Counted from the stretch's first letter, positions 42,759 to 52,586 are shown. The stretch is 64,000 nucleotides of DNA from Rhizobium sp. CIAT894 (GCF_000172795.2 NZ_CP020951.1:496001-560000); one strand, 5' to 3'. The notes: generated by a model from the letters alone, not told the origin. Made by a program: numbers and translations.

Positions 42759-42971
42759 CCCTGAAAGCCAAGGCGCGTAAACGCACCAGCGGTCAAGAAA
42801 TCATGTTAAAGCTATAAAGCCGCCGCGCATAGCGGCCCTTGCTATAAAAAGAAGAAATTTCAGCGATTATTTGCATTTTTGCATGCCGCTCGCCGAGAAG
42901 ATGCTTGGCCGACACTTTCATGACAGGTGTTTTTGCGTCGCGGCACGGCACGTTATTGCCGCCGTCCTCCG

Positions 42972-43871
42972 TTACAGCGCCTGCGAAGTCCGCCTGGAAT
43001 ATGTTTTCGTTGCCGCCGCTGCCGCGACGAAATCAAGTCCGATATCCAGCACCGGCGCGCTGTGCGTCAGCCAGCCGACGGAGATGAGATCGACGCCGGA
43101 GGCTGCGATTGCGGCGGCGGTTGCCGGGGTGACGCGGCCGGAGGCCTCGGTGATTGCCCGGCCGGCGACGATGGCGACGGCCTGGCGCAGCTGATCCGGC
43201 GTCATATTGTCGAGCAGAACGGCGTCGACGCCGGTCTCCATCGCCTCGCGCAGCTGATCGAGGGTGTCGACTTCGACTTCGATCTTCACCAGATGGCCGA
43301 TGCCGGCTCGCGCCCGGCGGATGGCCTCGGCGACGCTGCCGGATATCGCGACGTGATTGTCCTTGATCAGCACCGCGTCATGCAGCGCGAAACGGTGGTT
43401 CATGCCGCCGCCGGCCCGCACCGCATATTTCTCCAGCGCTCTCAGCCCCGGCGTCGTCTTGCGGGTGCAGGTGACCCTAGCCTTGGCGCCGCGGATGGCG
43501 GCGGCAATCTCCGCCGTCACGGTGGCGATGCCGGAGAGATGGCCGAGGAAATTCAGCGCGGTGCGCTCAGCCGTTAGCAGGCCGCGGGATGGACCTTCGA
43601 TGGTGGCGATGACGTCGCCCGGCTTGACCGCGTCACCGTCCTGGAGATGCCGGCGCAGGACGATCTCCGGATCGACAAGGGCAAAGGCGAGTTCGGCCGC
43701 GTCGAGACCGGCGATCACGCCCGGCTGACGGGCGGCCATGATGACCGTCGAGCGGTGGTCGTGGGGAATGACCGAGGCCGAGGTGATGTCGCCGGCAAGG
43801 CCGAGATCTTCGAGCAGGGCTGCCCGGACCAAGGGTTCGACGATCAGGCGCGGAAGCGGAACGAGGGTCAT
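42972..43871 (-). CDS. nadC: nicotinate-nucleotide pyrophosphorylase (carboxylating), quinolinate phosphoribosyltransferase
   Basis: From ATG 43871, 299 residues; an upstream ATG at 43982 lies inside nadB and is rejected. It contains NadC blocks: TIEGPSRGLLTAERTALNFLGHLSGIATVT, RKTTPGLRALEKYAVRAGGG and MNHRFALHDAVLIKDNH, then VEVDTLDQLREAM. It decarboxylates quinolinate and transfers phosphoribose from PRPP, giving nicotinate mononucleotide. It follows nadB by one base (TGA G ATG), in the order nadA, nadB, nadC on the minus strand. Downstream, 42759-42971 separates it from the divergent SARP gene with no gene seen. Confidence 0.96.
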   Translation of the reverse strand: MTLVPLPRLIVEPLVRAALLEDLGLAGDITSASVIPHDHRSTVIMAARQPGVIAGLDAAELAFALVDPEIVLRRHLQDGDAVKPGDVIATIEGPSRGLLTAERTALNFLGHLSGIATVTAEIAAAIRGAKARVTCTRKTTPGLRALEKYAVRAGGGMNHRFALHDAVLIKDNHVAISGSVAEAIRRARAGIGHLVKIEVEVDTLDQLREAMETGVDAVLLDNMTPDQLRQAVAIVAGRAITEASGRVTPATAAAIAASGVDLISVGWLTHSAPVLDIGLDFVAAAAATKTYSRRTSQAL

Positions 43872-43872
43872 C

Positions 43873-45432
43873 TCAGGCACTCCTTGCAAGAGTATGGAGC
43901 GGGGCAAAGGCATAGGGCGGCGTGGCGCGGGCGATCTCCAGCGCTTGGGCAAGGTGCATCCGCCGCCGGTTCGCCTGGGCAAGCTTCAGCGGAAAATCGG
44001 TGCGGGCATGGGCGCCGCGCGATTCCGCCCGCAGGCCGGCAAAGACGGCAATCAGCAGCGCGACGATAGCCGGATCGGCGGCAGGGCCGTCACCTTCGGC
44101 AAGCGGCAGCAGGGCAGCGATCGCCCCATCTATGGCATCGGCGTTGCGCAAGACGCCGAGATGGCGCGAGACGATCGGCCGGACGAGCGATGCATCGGCC
44201 GGCGCCGGCAGCCTCGCGGCGAGGGTGGCGCCGGCGGGGCCTGCCGGCATGGCCGAGATGTCGCGCGCCGCCCGCATGCCCATGACAGCCGCCTCCAGCA
44301 GCGAATTGCTGGCGAGGCGATTGGCGCCGTGCAGGCCGGTCGAGGCTGCCTCTCCCACCACCCACAGACCGGAAACCGAACTCAGGCCATTCTCATCCGT
44401 GGCAACGCCGCCCATGTGATAGTGAATGGCCGGTCGCACGGGAATGAGGTCTTTCGCCGGATCGATGCCGGCCTCGCCGCAAAGGGCTGCGATGACGGGA
44501 AAGCGGGCGGCAAAGCGGCTGCCGAGTGCCGCGCGGGCATCGAGGAAGACACGGCCGCCGCGGGCGATTTCGGCGCTGATGGCGCGTGCGACGACGTCAC
44601 GCGGCGCAAGCTCGGCGCCCGGGATTCGGGCCATGAACCGGTCGCCGCGCTCGTTGACGAGCAAGGCCCCCTCGCCACGCACCGCCTCGCTGACCAGCGC
44701 CAGGGGCCTGCGGCGGGAATCGAGCGCCGTCGGATGGAACTGGACGAATTCCATGTCAGTGAGCTCGGCGCCCGCCCTTGCGGCAAGCGCGATCCCCTGG
44801 CCGAAATTGCCCATCGGATTGGTGGTCGCTTCATAAAGCCCGCCGATGCCGCCGGTGGCGAGCACCAGTTTTGATGTCGGCAGGATGGCGGCGCCATTCA
44901 CGGTCGCGCAGAGCAGGCCGGCGACATGCTCGCCCTCCATCAAAATCCGCCGCGCCTCAAAGCCTTCGAGCGCGGTGACGGACGGTGTCTGCTTCACCGC
45001 CCGCACCAGGGCGGCGACGATCGCCGCTCCCGAACCATCGCCTTCGGCATGGACGATGCGGCGGCGGCTATGGGCGGCCTCCAGCCCGAGCGAAAGTTCG
45101 CCCGCGGCATTGCGGTCGAAACGCACGCCGGCTTGCTCCAGCGCTGTGATCGCTGCCGGTGCTTGGGCGACGATGCCGGCGGCAATAGTGGGATCGCAGA
45201 GGCCGTCGCCGGCGGCAAGCGTATCGGCAAGATGCAGCGCCGCGCTGTCGTCCGCGCCCATGCCGGCGGCGATGCCGCCCTGGGCCCAGGCGCTCGATGT
45301 CTCCATGCCGAGGGCGGCGCGGGTGACGATGACGGAAGGTTCGGGCGCCAGCGTCAGCGCGGTCATCAGCCCGGCAAGGCCGCTGCCGACGATCACCGTG
45401 CGCCCCGGGAGATTGTGGAGAATCTCGGTCAT
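43873..45432 (-). CDS. nadB: L-aspartate oxidase
   Basis: A 519-residue flavoprotein. FAD binding: [18 protein letters not shown] at the N-terminus; [13 protein letters not shown] and [21 protein letters not shown] are typical of L-aspartate oxidase. It oxidises Asp to iminoaspartate with FAD, feeding quinolinate synthase. It overlaps nadA by four bases (45429-45432) and abuts nadC. Codon use matches the neighbours. Confidence 0.96.
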   Translation of the reverse strand: MTEILHNLPGRTVIVGSGLAGLMTALTLAPEPSVIVTRAALGMETSSAWAQGGIAAGMGADDSAALHLADTLAAGDGLCDPTIAAGIVAQAPAAITALEQAGVRFDRNAAGELSLGLEAAHSRRRIVHAEGDGSGAAIVAALVRAVKQTPSVTALEGFEARRILMEGEHVAGLLCATVNGAAILPTSKLVLATGGIGGLYEATTNPMGNFGQGIALAARAGAELTDMEFVQFHPTALDSRRRPLALVSEAVRGEGALLVNERGDRFMARIPGAELAPRDVVARAISAEIARGGRVFLDARAALGSRFAARFPVIAALCGEAGIDPAKDLIPVRPAIHYHMGGVATDENGLSSVSGLWVVGEAASTGLHGANRLASNSLLEAAVMGMRAARDISAMPAGPAGATLAARLPAPADASLVRPIVSRHLGVLRNADAIDGAIAALLPLAEGDGPAADPAIVALLIAVFAGLRAESRGAHARTDFPLKLAQANRRRMHLAQALEIARATPPYAFAPLHTLARSA

Positions 45433-46400
45433 ATCGCCAGCATCCTTTCGACGGCGCGGCGCGCCGCCACCGCAATCGCCGGATCGACGGTCACCTCGTG
45501 ACGGTTTTCCTCAAGGGCGGCGCGGATATTGGCAAGGGTGATCCGCTTCATATGTGGGCAGAGATTGCAGGGGCGAATGAACTCGACATCGGGATGATGC
45601 ACGGCGACATTGTCGCTCATCGAGCATTCGGTGAGCAGCACGACGCGGGCCGGCTTTTGCGTGCCGACATAATCCGACATCACGGCCGTCGAGCCGGCGA
45701 AATCGGCTTCTGCTACCACCTCGGGCGGGCATTCGGGATGGGCGAGCACCGTCACGCCGGGGTGGTTTTCGCGCAGCTGGCGCACGTCGTCGGCGGTGAA
45801 GAGTTCATGCACTTCGCAATGCCCGTGCCAGGCGATGATCTCGACATCGGTCTCGCGGGCGACGTTGCGCGCCAGATATTCGTCCGGGATCATCAGCACC
45901 TTCGGCACGCCGAGCGATTCCACCACCTGTTTGGCATTGCCCGAAGTGCAGCAGATGTCGGAGGCGGCCTTCACCGCCGCCGAGGTGTTGACATAGGTGA
46001 TGATGGGCACACCGGGATGGGCCTGGCGAAGCAGCGCGATGTCTTCCGGCGTGATCGAATCCGCCAGCGAACAGCCGGCGCCGAGATCGGGGATCAGCAC
46101 GGTTTTTTCGGGGTTCAGAAGCTTGGCGGTCTCGGCCATGAAATGCACGCCGGCCAGCACGATGACGTCGGCATCGACCTCGATCGCCTTGCGGGCGAGC
46201 GCCAGGCTGTCGCCGACGATATCGGCGACGCCGTGAAAGATCTCCGGCGTCTGGTAGTTGTGCGCCAGGATGACGGCGTTGCGGCGGCGCTTGAGCTCGA
46301 GGATGGCGTCGACGTCGTTTTCGAAGGCCATCCATTCGGCTTTGGGAATGACGCGGCTGACGCGCTGATAGAGCGAAGATGCGGAAACAGGATGATTCAT
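45429..46400 (-). CDS. nadA: quinolinate synthase
   Basis: A 323-residue NadA. Conserved blocks: [81 protein letters not shown] and [16 protein letters not shown]. The Cys in these blocks ligate the 4Fe-4S cluster. It condenses iminoaspartate with dihydroxyacetone phosphate to quinolinate in the cytoplasm. The upstream region carries two palindromic operator-like sites, and a nadQ-type regulator gene lies just beyond them. Confidence 0.96.
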   Translation of the reverse strand: MNHPVSASSLYQRVSRVIPKAEWMAFENDVDAILELKRRRNAVILAHNYQTPEIFHGVADIVGDSLALARKAIEVDADVIVLAGVHFMAETAKLLNPEKTVLIPDLGAGCSLADSITPEDIALLRQAHPGVPIITYVNTSAAVKAASDICCTSGNAKQVVESLGVPKVLMIPDEYLARNVARETDVEIIAWHGHCEVHELFTADDVRQLRENHPGVTVLAHPECPPEVVAEADFAGSTAVMSDYVGTQKPARVVLLTECSMSDNVAVHHPDVEFIRPCNLCPHMKRITLANIRAALEENRHEVTVDPAIAVAARRAVERMLAI

Positions 46401-46415
46401 GGCCGGCTCCTAATT

Positions 46416-46466
46416 ATGCTCTATTTGAGCATATTATGGGCAAATAGATATTCTCACCATGAGCAT
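46416..46466. promoter_or_regulatory. two NadQ-type operator-like dyads before nadA
   Basis: ATGCTC-N5-GAGCAT occurs perfectly at 46416-46432 and with one mismatch (ATTCTC-N5-GAGCAT) at 46450-46466. Start-to-start distance is 34 bp, about three helical turns, so both could be bound on one face. They lie between the nadQ-like stop (46470) and nadA start (46400), where a repressor of nadABC would act. Confidence 0.7.
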
Positions 46467-46469
46467 ATG

Positions 46470-47408
46470 TCAATTGCGGGAGAGCGGTAATTTCGTTCCG
46501 GCAAGAGCCCGTTCTTCGAGCACCGTGTGACGGAAGCGGAAGAGCTTGGCCGGCCGCCCGCCGGTTTCGCTTTCGGTGCCGCCGGTTTCCTCGACCAGCT
46601 CCTGCTGTTCGATCAGGCGGCGGAAATTCTGCTTGTGCAGCGTCAGGCCGGCGAGCGCCTCGATGGCGCGCTGCAGTTGCAGCAGCGTAAAACTCTCCGG
46701 CATCAGCTCGAAGACGACGGGGCGGTATTTGATCTTGGCGCGCAGCCGGGCGATCCCGGTCGCCAGAATCCGGCGGTGGTCGGCAAACATTGCCCGGCCG
46801 AGATTGGCCTCTATTTCGCATCCGGCCTCGGTGACGAGCCCCGCTTCATAGAGCAGCTCATAGCGCTGCAGCACCAGATCCTCGTTCCAGCCGCCGCCGT
46901 CGAGGCCGAAGGTGAAATCCGCCCGGCGATGGCGGTGGTCGCGTCTGAAGGGATCGGCATCGGCCCAGCGTCTCAGCCGCGCCATGATCTCGTCCAGCAC
47001 GGCCGGGCGGCCGTGGCGATGGTCTTCCCAGGGAAAATATTCGTACCAGCCGTGCCAGCCTGGCCGGCCGGCGCCCGACTGTTCGTTGACGAGGCCGAGA
47101 TAGCTGATCGAGATCGTCCGCCCGCCCGGAATGTCGTTGTTCCGGTCGCGGTCGGCGAAAGTATAGAGCTGTTCGAGATAGCCGACGGGGTGCTCCGTCT
47201 GCTCCTGCACCCATTCCCGCAGGCCCGATTGCAGGGTGCGATGGCCCATTTCGAAAGGGCCTGACGGCAGCGCATTGCCGGAGCGGATCGTCATCACACG
47301 CGGCTCGTCCCCCGTCACCGCGACGAGCACCGCAATCAATTCCGCATGCGCAAAGCCGATCGTCACAGGGGGCAGAATACTCCGTTCCGGTTGGGTCATT
47401 CCTGACAC
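46470..47408 (-). CDS. nadQ: NadQ-type regulator: NUDIX-like domain with winged helix
   Basis: A 312-residue protein. The N-terminal two-thirds resemble a Nudix fold (TIGFAHAELIAVLVAVTGDEPRVMTIR, RDNNDIPGGRTISISYLGLV). The C-terminal ~90 residues form a winged helix (FTLLQLQRAIEALAGLTLHKQNFRRLIEQQELVEETGG). Such proteins in alphaproteobacteria (NadQ, COG4111) and NrtR elsewhere repress NAD synthesis genes, sensing NAD-related ligands. It lies directly upstream of nadABC on the same strand. Start is GTG 47408 or ATG 47399. Confidence 0.85.
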   Translation of the reverse strand: MSGMTQPERSILPPVTIGFAHAELIAVLVAVTGDEPRVMTIRSGNALPSGPFEMGHRTLQSGLREWVQEQTEHPVGYLEQLYTFADRDRNNDIPGGRTISISYLGLVNEQSGAGRPGWHGWYEYFPWEDHRHGRPAVLDEIMARLRRWADADPFRRDHRHRRADFTFGLDGGGWNEDLVLQRYELLYEAGLVTEAGCEIEANLGRAMFADHRRILATGIARLRAKIKYRPVVFELMPESFTLLQLQRAIEALAGLTLHKQNFRRLIEQQELVEETGGTESETGGRPAKLFRFRHTVLEERALAGTKLPLSRN

Positions 47409-47759
47409 AGGCCGAGACGGAAGCCAATGGCGTGCTCCCCCTTCTCCCCAGCGGGTTAGAAGGTGCTGTCAGGTGGATGAGCGGGCGGCTGGGCACGCCG
47501 TGTTTGCCTTTCGCCTACCGCTCAAGGCGTTCGTCGCTGACGCTCCTCCCCCCCCTCATCTGCCCTGACGGGCATCTTCTCCCCGCTGGGGAGAAGGGGG
47601 AGCAAGCCGCACGGTGCCATTCCTACAGCAAAGGTCTCAAGAGGCGCGAGACGCCGCCACACCCCCCCTTTTCCCCAGCGGGGAAGATGCCGGCAGGCAG
47701 ATGGGGTGAGCGAAGCGAATGCGGAGCGTAAGCGAAGGCAAAGAATAGGTGGGACTACT
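47409..47759. repeat. gene-free stretch with inverted rhizobial repeat units
   Basis: Units of the CCTTCTCCCC family occur at about 47428-47465, 47549-47600 (CCCCTCATCTGCCCTGACGG...CTGGGGAGAAGGGGG) and 47662-47708, the last being an inverted copy of the second. Together the second and third could form a large hairpin between nadQ and panB. No gene is supported in the 351 bp. Confidence 0.7.
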
Positions 47760-48578
47760 TCAACGATTGCCGGTCTCGCTCGCCAACCGATCCAGGAAAG
47801 CCGTCAATTCCGCTTCGTCGATGCCGACGCAATGGCGCTTCTCCGGGTAGGCGCCGGTGCGGACATCCTCGGCGAATTCGGTGAAGGCGGCGATGCGTTC
47901 GCGCTGCAGCCGGTCGTGTTCGGCGGCGAAGTTGCGATAGACCTTGGCATGGCGGGGATAGTGGTCGCGATTGGCGCCGAGCACGTCGTCGGCGAAGAGA
48001 TATTGGGCGTCGCAGCCGCTGCCGGCGCCCATGGAGATCATCAGCATCGAGGTGTTGCTGCTGATGGCGGCAGCGACATCGCCCGGCACGACTTCGATTT
48101 CGGCGGCGAAGGCGCCGGCCTCTTCCAGCGCCTTGGTCTGCCGCCAGATTTCGGCGGCACTGGCCGCCGTCTTGCCGACGGCGCGGAAACCGCCGGTCCA
48201 GGTGGCCTTCGACGGGATCAGGCCGAGATGGCCGCAGACCGGGATGCCCTCGTCACGCATGCGCCGGATGGTCTGCAGACTTGCGGCGCAATAGACGGCA
48301 TCGCCACCGGCTTTCAACGCCGCGAAGGCGGCGCGCAGATAGTCCTCGGCGGAGACGTGGTCGCCATATTCGAGGCCCGGAATGGCAAAGGGCGTCGGGG
48401 CGATCTCGCGGAAGACCGGGCCGAGCAGCGAGGGCGGCACCGAGACGATATCGATGCCCGCCTTTTCGGCGGCTTCCGCCTCCTCCAGCGAGGTAACGCG
48501 CAGCATGGTGAGCTGGCGCTTGCCCTTTTCCGCGAGCAGATCGGCGACGGTCGCGCGTCTATGTTTCTTCATCGTCAA
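47760..48578 (-). CDS. panB: 3-methyl-2-oxobutanoate hydroxymethyltransferase (ketopantoate hydroxymethyltransferase)
   Basis: A 272-residue TIM-barrel enzyme of the PanB family. VADLLAEKGKRQLTMLRVTSLEEAEAAEKAGIDIVSV is the usual start, followed by GDAVYCAASLQTI and the GHLGLIPSK(A)TWTGGFRAVGKT block, then AAEIEVVPGDVAAAISS and MGAGSGCDAQYLFADDVLG. It makes ketopantoate from alpha-ketoisovalerate and methylene-THF in pantothenate synthesis. panC is not adjacent, so it may be a second copy used with a panC elsewhere, or serve another hydroxymethylation. Confidence 0.88.
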   Translation of the reverse strand: MTMKKHRRATVADLLAEKGKRQLTMLRVTSLEEAEAAEKAGIDIVSVPPSLLGPVFREIAPTPFAIPGLEYGDHVSAEDYLRAAFAALKAGGDAVYCAASLQTIRRMRDEGIPVCGHLGLIPSKATWTGGFRAVGKTAASAAEIWRQTKALEEAGAFAAEIEVVPGDVAAAISSNTSMLMISMGAGSGCDAQYLFADDVLGANRDHYPRHAKVYRNFAAEHDRLQRERIAAFTEFAEDVRTGAYPEKRHCVGIDEAELTAFLDRLASETGNR

Positions 48579-48601
48579 TTCCTTTGAATATATCGGCCGG
48601 C

Positions 48602-49828
48602 TCAGGCGGCCAGCAGGGATTTCAGTTTGATGTCGCTGGCGGCGAGTGCGGCGGGATCCGGATGGGCGCCGGCTGCGATCAGCATTTCGGCGAGACGGAT
48701 ATCACGCGCCACCGCATTGCCGGGGCCGATGCCGCTGGCGGCGATCAACCGCCCGCCGGCATCGAGATGGAACAGGATGAAGGCGCCAACACCGAGCTCG
48801 CGGCGCTGATGCGTGGCGGCCCCTTCGGCGAGGCCAGCAATTTGCAGCGTCACGTCGTATTGATCCGACCAGAACCATGGCACTGATGAAACGGCCTCAT
48901 CGAGACCGAGCATGTTGGCCGCGGCCAATGTGCCCTGCTCCTGGGCGTTGCGCCAGGATTCGAGCCGCACCCGCCGGCCGCCATAGATCGGCAGCGGAAA
49001 GGAGCAGCAGTCGCCGGCGGCAAATATATCAGGCGCCGAGGTCTGCAGATGGATATCGACTGATATGCCGTTGTCGATGGTTAGCCCCGCCCTTTCGGCG
49101 ATCTCGACATTCGGCCGGGCGCCGATGCCGACAAGGGCGAGATCGGCTTCGATCACGTCACCGCCCGACAACCTGATCGCGGCTTTTCCGCCTTCCTCGG
49201 TCAGCGCCTCGATCGACACACCGCAGCGGATATCGACACCCGCGGCGCGATGGCGCTCGGTCAGGAGATGAGCGATCTCCTCCGGCACGCCGCGCTTCAG
49301 CACCCGTTCCAGCCCCTCGACGACGGTGACCTCGGCGCCGAGCAGGCGCGCGGTCGCCGCAAGTTCCAGCCCGATGAAACCGCCGCCGATGATGGCGATA
49401 TGTTTCCCCGGTTTCATCGCACCGCGCAGCGCCGCCGCATCGTGGTGCGTCCTCAACGAGCGGATATGCGGGCTATCTTCCGGCGCGCCGGGAAAGGATC
49501 GAGCGCTTGCACCTGTCGCCAGCAGAAGTTTGTCATAGGAAAGCGTCGTCCCGTCCGAAAGCGTGACGGTCTCGGAGGATGTATCGAAATCCCGGGCTTC
49601 CAGGCCGGTCAGCAGCCGGATGCCGCTGTCGGCATATTTTTCCGCCGCAGCGATGAATTTCGGATCGCTGGCCTCGGCGGAACCGGCCTTCGACAGCGGC
49701 GGCCGTTCATAGGGATGGAGGGGTTCGGCGCCGACAAGCGTTATTTCGCCGTCAAAACCTTTTTCGCGTAAGGCGAAGGCGGCACGCGCGCCGCATTCGC
49801 CGGCTCCGATGATGACGAAATGAGCCAC
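48602..49828 (-). CDS. mocF: MocF-like ferredoxin reductase
   Basis: From GTG 49828 (GAGGAGGCGG upstream) the product has 408 residues. It has two Rossmann FAD/NAD folds: AHFVIIGAGECGARAAFALRE at the start and IAIIGGGFIGLELAATARLLGA in the middle, with FAAGDCCSFPLP and ESWRNAQEQGTLAAAN later. This is the putidaredoxin reductase type. The next genes encode a Rieske ferredoxin and a desaturase-like oxygenase, the order mocF, mocE, mocD read from the left, as in rhizopine (3-O-methyl-scyllo-inosamine) catabolism. It should pass electrons from NADH to the ferredoxin. A longer frame to 50101 overlaps the ferredoxin gene. Confidence 0.85.
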   Translation of the reverse strand: MAHFVIIGAGECGARAAFALREKGFDGEITLVGAEPLHPYERPPLSKAGSAEASDPKFIAAAEKYADSGIRLLTGLEARDFDTSSETVTLSDGTTLSYDKLLLATGASARSFPGAPEDSPHIRSLRTHHDAAALRGAMKPGKHIAIIGGGFIGLELAATARLLGAEVTVVEGLERVLKRGVPEEIAHLLTERHRAAGVDIRCGVSIEALTEEGGKAAIRLSGGDVIEADLALVGIGARPNVEIAERAGLTIDNGISVDIHLQTSAPDIFAAGDCCSFPLPIYGGRRVRLESWRNAQEQGTLAAANMLGLDEAVSSVPWFWSDQYDVTLQIAGLAEGAATHQRRELGVGAFILFHLDAGGRLIAASGIGPGNAVARDIRLAEMLIAAGAHPDPAALAASDIKLKSLLAA

Positions 49829-49838
49829 ATCCGCCTCC

Positions 49839-50153
49839 TCAGACCGAGATGAAGACGCTGCCGCCTTCGACCTTGACCGGATAGGTCTTGAGGTTGACGC
49901 AGACCGGCGCGCCCTTGGCTTCGCCCGTCTTGTAGTTGAAGCGGCCGTTATGTTTCGGGCATTCGATAATTTCATCCATGACAAGCCCGTCGGCGAGATG
50001 AATATGTTCATGGGTGCAGAGACCGTCGGTGGCGAAGAATTCGTCGTCCGGGCTGCGATAGACCGCGAAGGTGCGTCCGTCGTGATCGAAGCTGATGACA
50101 TCCTCTTCGTCGATCTCGTCCTTGGCGCAGACCTGGATCCAGTTTCCGCTCAT
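49839..50153 (-). CDS. mocE: MocE-like Rieske ferredoxin
   Basis: A 104-residue Rieske protein: CTHEHIHLAD and IECPKHNGRFNYKTGEAKG give the C-x-H ... C-x2-H ligands of the 2Fe-2S cluster. It is small and soluble, the class that shuttles electrons to oxygenases. It lies between the reductase (10 bp) and the desaturase-like oxygenase (21 bp), so the three are one unit. Confidence 0.9.
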   Translation of the reverse strand: MSGNWIQVCAKDEIDEEDVISFDHDGRTFAVYRSPDDEFFATDGLCTHEHIHLADGLVMDEIIECPKHNGRFNYKTGEAKGAPVCVNLKTYPVKVEGGSVFISV

Positions 50154-50174
50154 CTTATCCTCCCTTGATCGTGA

Positions 50175-51263
50175 TTATTGCGCGGCCGGGGCCAGCTCAT
50201 TGTGGAACTCTTCGCGATAGGGCCGCGCTGTCGCCGGCAGTTCGCGCCTCAGGAAATAATCCTCGTTACGCAACTGGCGCAGGAAGGCCGGGATCATCTC
50301 GCGATAGCCCGACAGGATCGACGGGTTTGCCGCCGGCAGGTCGTGCTTGATCATCGCGTGCAGCCTCGGCAGCGCGTGATAGGGCACCATCGGGAACATG
50401 TGATGTTCGACGTGATAGTTCATGTTCCAATAGATGAAGCGGCTGATCGGGTTCATATAGACCGTGCGGCTGTTCAGCCGGTGGTCGATGACGTTGTCGG
50501 CCAGGCCGCCATGCTGCAGGAGCCCGGTCAGCACATGGTGCCAGGCGCCGTAGAGGCGCGGCAGGCCGATCAGCATCAACGGCAGGATCGAGCCCATGGC
50601 GACCGCGGCGGCGATGGTGACGAGATAGATCGCCAGCCAGATGCGGGCAAAGCGGATCGCCTTCGGCTGCTCCATCTCCGGAATGAAGGTCTTTTCCGCC
50701 GGGCTGATGACGCCGAAAGCATTGCGCAGCATGTCGACGATGGCATGCCAGGCGTCGAGGATGCCGAAGAAATTGAGGACCAGCCGAGCGAGATCGGGCG
50801 GCCGCATGACGGCGATCTCGGGATCGCGGCCGACGATGACGGTATCGGTGTGATGGCGCGTGTGGCTCCAGCGCCAGGTCACCGGATTGCGCATGATCAT
50901 GAAGCAGGCGATCTGATAGACGGCATCGTTCATCCAGCGCGTCTTGAAGGCGGTGCCGTGACCGCATTCGTGCCAGCGGCTGTCGGAGGCCGAGCCGTAG
51001 AGCACGCCATAGGCGAGAAAGAAGGGCACGGCGACCCAAGAGCCCCAGAAATAAATGCCGATCCCGGCAAAGATGACCATGCTGCCGAGCCAGATGACGG
51101 TGTCGCGGATAGCAGGCGCGTCGGAGCGCTGCATCAGCGCCTTCATCTCCTTGCGTGGAATGTCGGTGTGATACCACTGCGCTGCCGCCAGCCCCGTCTC
51201 GACGGCGGTGCGGCCGCTTTCGCCGAGCAGGTCGTAGTCCCGTTTCTTTGCCTCGATCGCCAT
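50175..51263 (-). CDS. mocD: MocD-like membrane di-iron oxygenase (fatty acid desaturase family)
   Basis: A 362-residue membrane protein with the three His boxes of the desaturase/alkane hydroxylase family: HECGHGTAF, HTRHHTD and NYHVEHHMFP, plus HVLTGLLQHGG. They bind two irons at the membrane surface. The partner reductase and Rieske ferredoxin lie downstream. In the rhizopine pathway MocDEF removes the O-methyl group from 3-O-methyl-scyllo-inosamine; a related demethylation or hydroxylation here is inference, since other substrates are possible for this family. Confidence 0.85.
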   Translation of the reverse strand: MAIEAKKRDYDLLGESGRTAVETGLAAAQWYHTDIPRKEMKALMQRSDAPAIRDTVIWLGSMVIFAGIGIYFWGSWVAVPFFLAYGVLYGSASDSRWHECGHGTAFKTRWMNDAVYQIACFMIMRNPVTWRWSHTRHHTDTVIVGRDPEIAVMRPPDLARLVLNFFGILDAWHAIVDMLRNAFGVISPAEKTFIPEMEQPKAIRFARIWLAIYLVTIAAAVAMGSILPLMLIGLPRLYGAWHHVLTGLLQHGGLADNVIDHRLNSRTVYMNPISRFIYWNMNYHVEHHMFPMVPYHALPRLHAMIKHDLPAANPSILSGYREMIPAFLRQLRNEDYFLRRELPATARPYREEFHNELAPAAQ

Positions 51264-51328
51264 TATCCGCCTCCCGTTATGCCGTTGCCGAGAGAATAGG
51301 TTGACTTCGGAAGAGGCTCAATGCAGGC

Positions 51329-51345
51329 TTGATATATTCTATCAA
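51329..51345. promoter_or_regulatory. LacI-type operator candidate in the mocD/LacI intergenic region
   Basis: TTGATA-TATTC-TATCAA is a perfect dyad with a five-base spacer, between the divergent mocD and LacI genes. Its ATTCTATCA part recurs at 52436-52444 and 52456-52464 (20 bp apart), after the LacI gene and before the IolI/MocC-like gene. This links both transcripts to one regulator. Confidence 0.6.
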
Positions 51346-51395
51346 AAGCCATCAGAAGTGGCTTGCAGAAATGATCGAATCCATCAGGAAAACTC

Positions 51396-52424
51396 ATGCG
51401 CCGTCCCACCATATCCGATCTTGCCCGCGCCTCCGGCGTCAGCGTTGCCACCGTCGACCGGGTTCTCAACGCCCGCCACCGCGTGCGGGAGGAAACGGCG
51501 CGGCGGGTTTATGACGCGGCGCAGGAGATCGGCTATCATGCCGTCGGCCTCATCCGGCAGCGCGTCTTCGAGGATCTGCCGCAATACAAGCTCGCCTTTC
51601 TGCTGCAGAAGCCGACGCAGCAGTTCTATCAGGCGTTCGCCCGCGAGATCGAAGCGGCGGCGCGGGCGGTCACGAACGCCCGCATTCAGACGCAGATCGA
51701 CTTTCCCTCCGCCGCCACGCCGGCTGCGATCGTCGAGAAACTCAAAGCTCTCGGCGCGCGCAACCAGGCGGTTGCCCTGGTGGCGCCTGACTACCCGGCG
51801 GTCACGGCCGCTATCGAGGAGTTGAAAGAAAAAGGCGTCCCGGTCTTCTCGCTGCTCTCCGATTTCGCGTCGGGCGTACGCACCGGTTACATCGGCGTCA
51901 ACAACCGCAAGGTCGGCCGCACCGCCGCCTGGCTGATCGCGCGGACGGCGCGCAAGCCGGGGAAGGTCGCCTGTTTCGTCGGCAGTCATCGTTTCCATGG
52001 TCATGAACTGCGGGAAATCGGCTTCCGCTCCTATTTCCGCGAAAATGCGCCCGAATTTGACGTGATCGACACACTGATCAACCTGGATACGCCCGAGATC
52101 ACGCATGAGGCGACGTTGACATTGCTGCAGAAACATCCCGACCTTGTCGGGCTTTATATCTGCGGCGGCGGCATGGAAGGGGCAATCTCGGCGTTCCGCG
52201 AAGAAAGCCTTGGCGGCAAGGTGGTGCTGGTGGTCAACGAACTTACGCCCGACAGCAAGGCAGGTCTTGCCGATGACATCGTCGCCATGGCGATCGGCAC
52301 TCCCCTGCCCGGGCTCTGTCAGGAATTGATGGTCCTGATGAAGGATGCGATCGAGAACAGCGAAGCCGCCATCCCCGGTCAGTCTTTCCTGCCCTTCGAC
52401 ATCTACCTTTCAGAGAATATCTGA
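51396..52424 (+). CDS. LacI-family transcriptional regulator
   Basis: A 342-residue LacI protein: TISDLARASGVSVATVDRVLNARHRVREETARRVYDAAQEIGY is the helix-turn-helix and hinge start, and the rest is a periplasmic-binding-like sugar domain (FPSAATPAAIVEKLKAL, GYIGVNNRKVGRTAAW, GLYICGGGMEGA). Its ligand may be an inositol derivative, given the neighbours. The palindrome upstream and the two repeated half-sites after it are likely its operators. Confidence 0.93.
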   Translation: MRRPTISDLARASGVSVATVDRVLNARHRVREETARRVYDAAQEIGYHAVGLIRQRVFEDLPQYKLAFLLQKPTQQFYQAFAREIEAAARAVTNARIQTQIDFPSAATPAAIVEKLKALGARNQAVALVAPDYPAVTAAIEELKEKGVPVFSLLSDFASGVRTGYIGVNNRKVGRTAAWLIARTARKPGKVACFVGSHRFHGHELREIGFRSYFRENAPEFDVIDTLINLDTPEITHEATLTLLQKHPDLVGLYICGGGMEGAISAFREESLGGKVVLVVNELTPDSKAGLADDIVAMAIGTPLPGLCQELMVLMKDAIENSEAAIPGQSFLPFDIYLSENI

Positions 52425-52435
52425 GGAATGATGGG

Positions 52436-52464
52436 ATTCTATCATTATCGCCGAAATTCTATCA
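52436..52464. promoter_or_regulatory. repeated ATTCTATCA half-sites before the IolI/MocC-like gene
   Basis: ATTCTATCA occurs at 52436-52444 and 52456-52464, 20 bp apart, and matches one half of the dyad at 51329-51345. It lies in the 162 bp between the LacI gene and the next gene, where it would control that gene. Binding by the LacI protein is inference. Confidence 0.5.
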
Positions 52465-52586
52465 GGAATGAGAGCCGGCGCTGGTGATGACGGATGGATT
52501 GCCCTGGGAATTCCGATAGAGATTCGCTCACCCATTCACGAGGAACCGCTCCGCTGATGTCGCGGAGACGAGGAGGAGAATCCGTC

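Noticed and set aside
48602..50101. 499-codon frame for the ferredoxin reductase
   Set aside because: The first 91 codons overlap the Rieske ferredoxin gene; GTG 49828 fits the family start and has a ribosome site.
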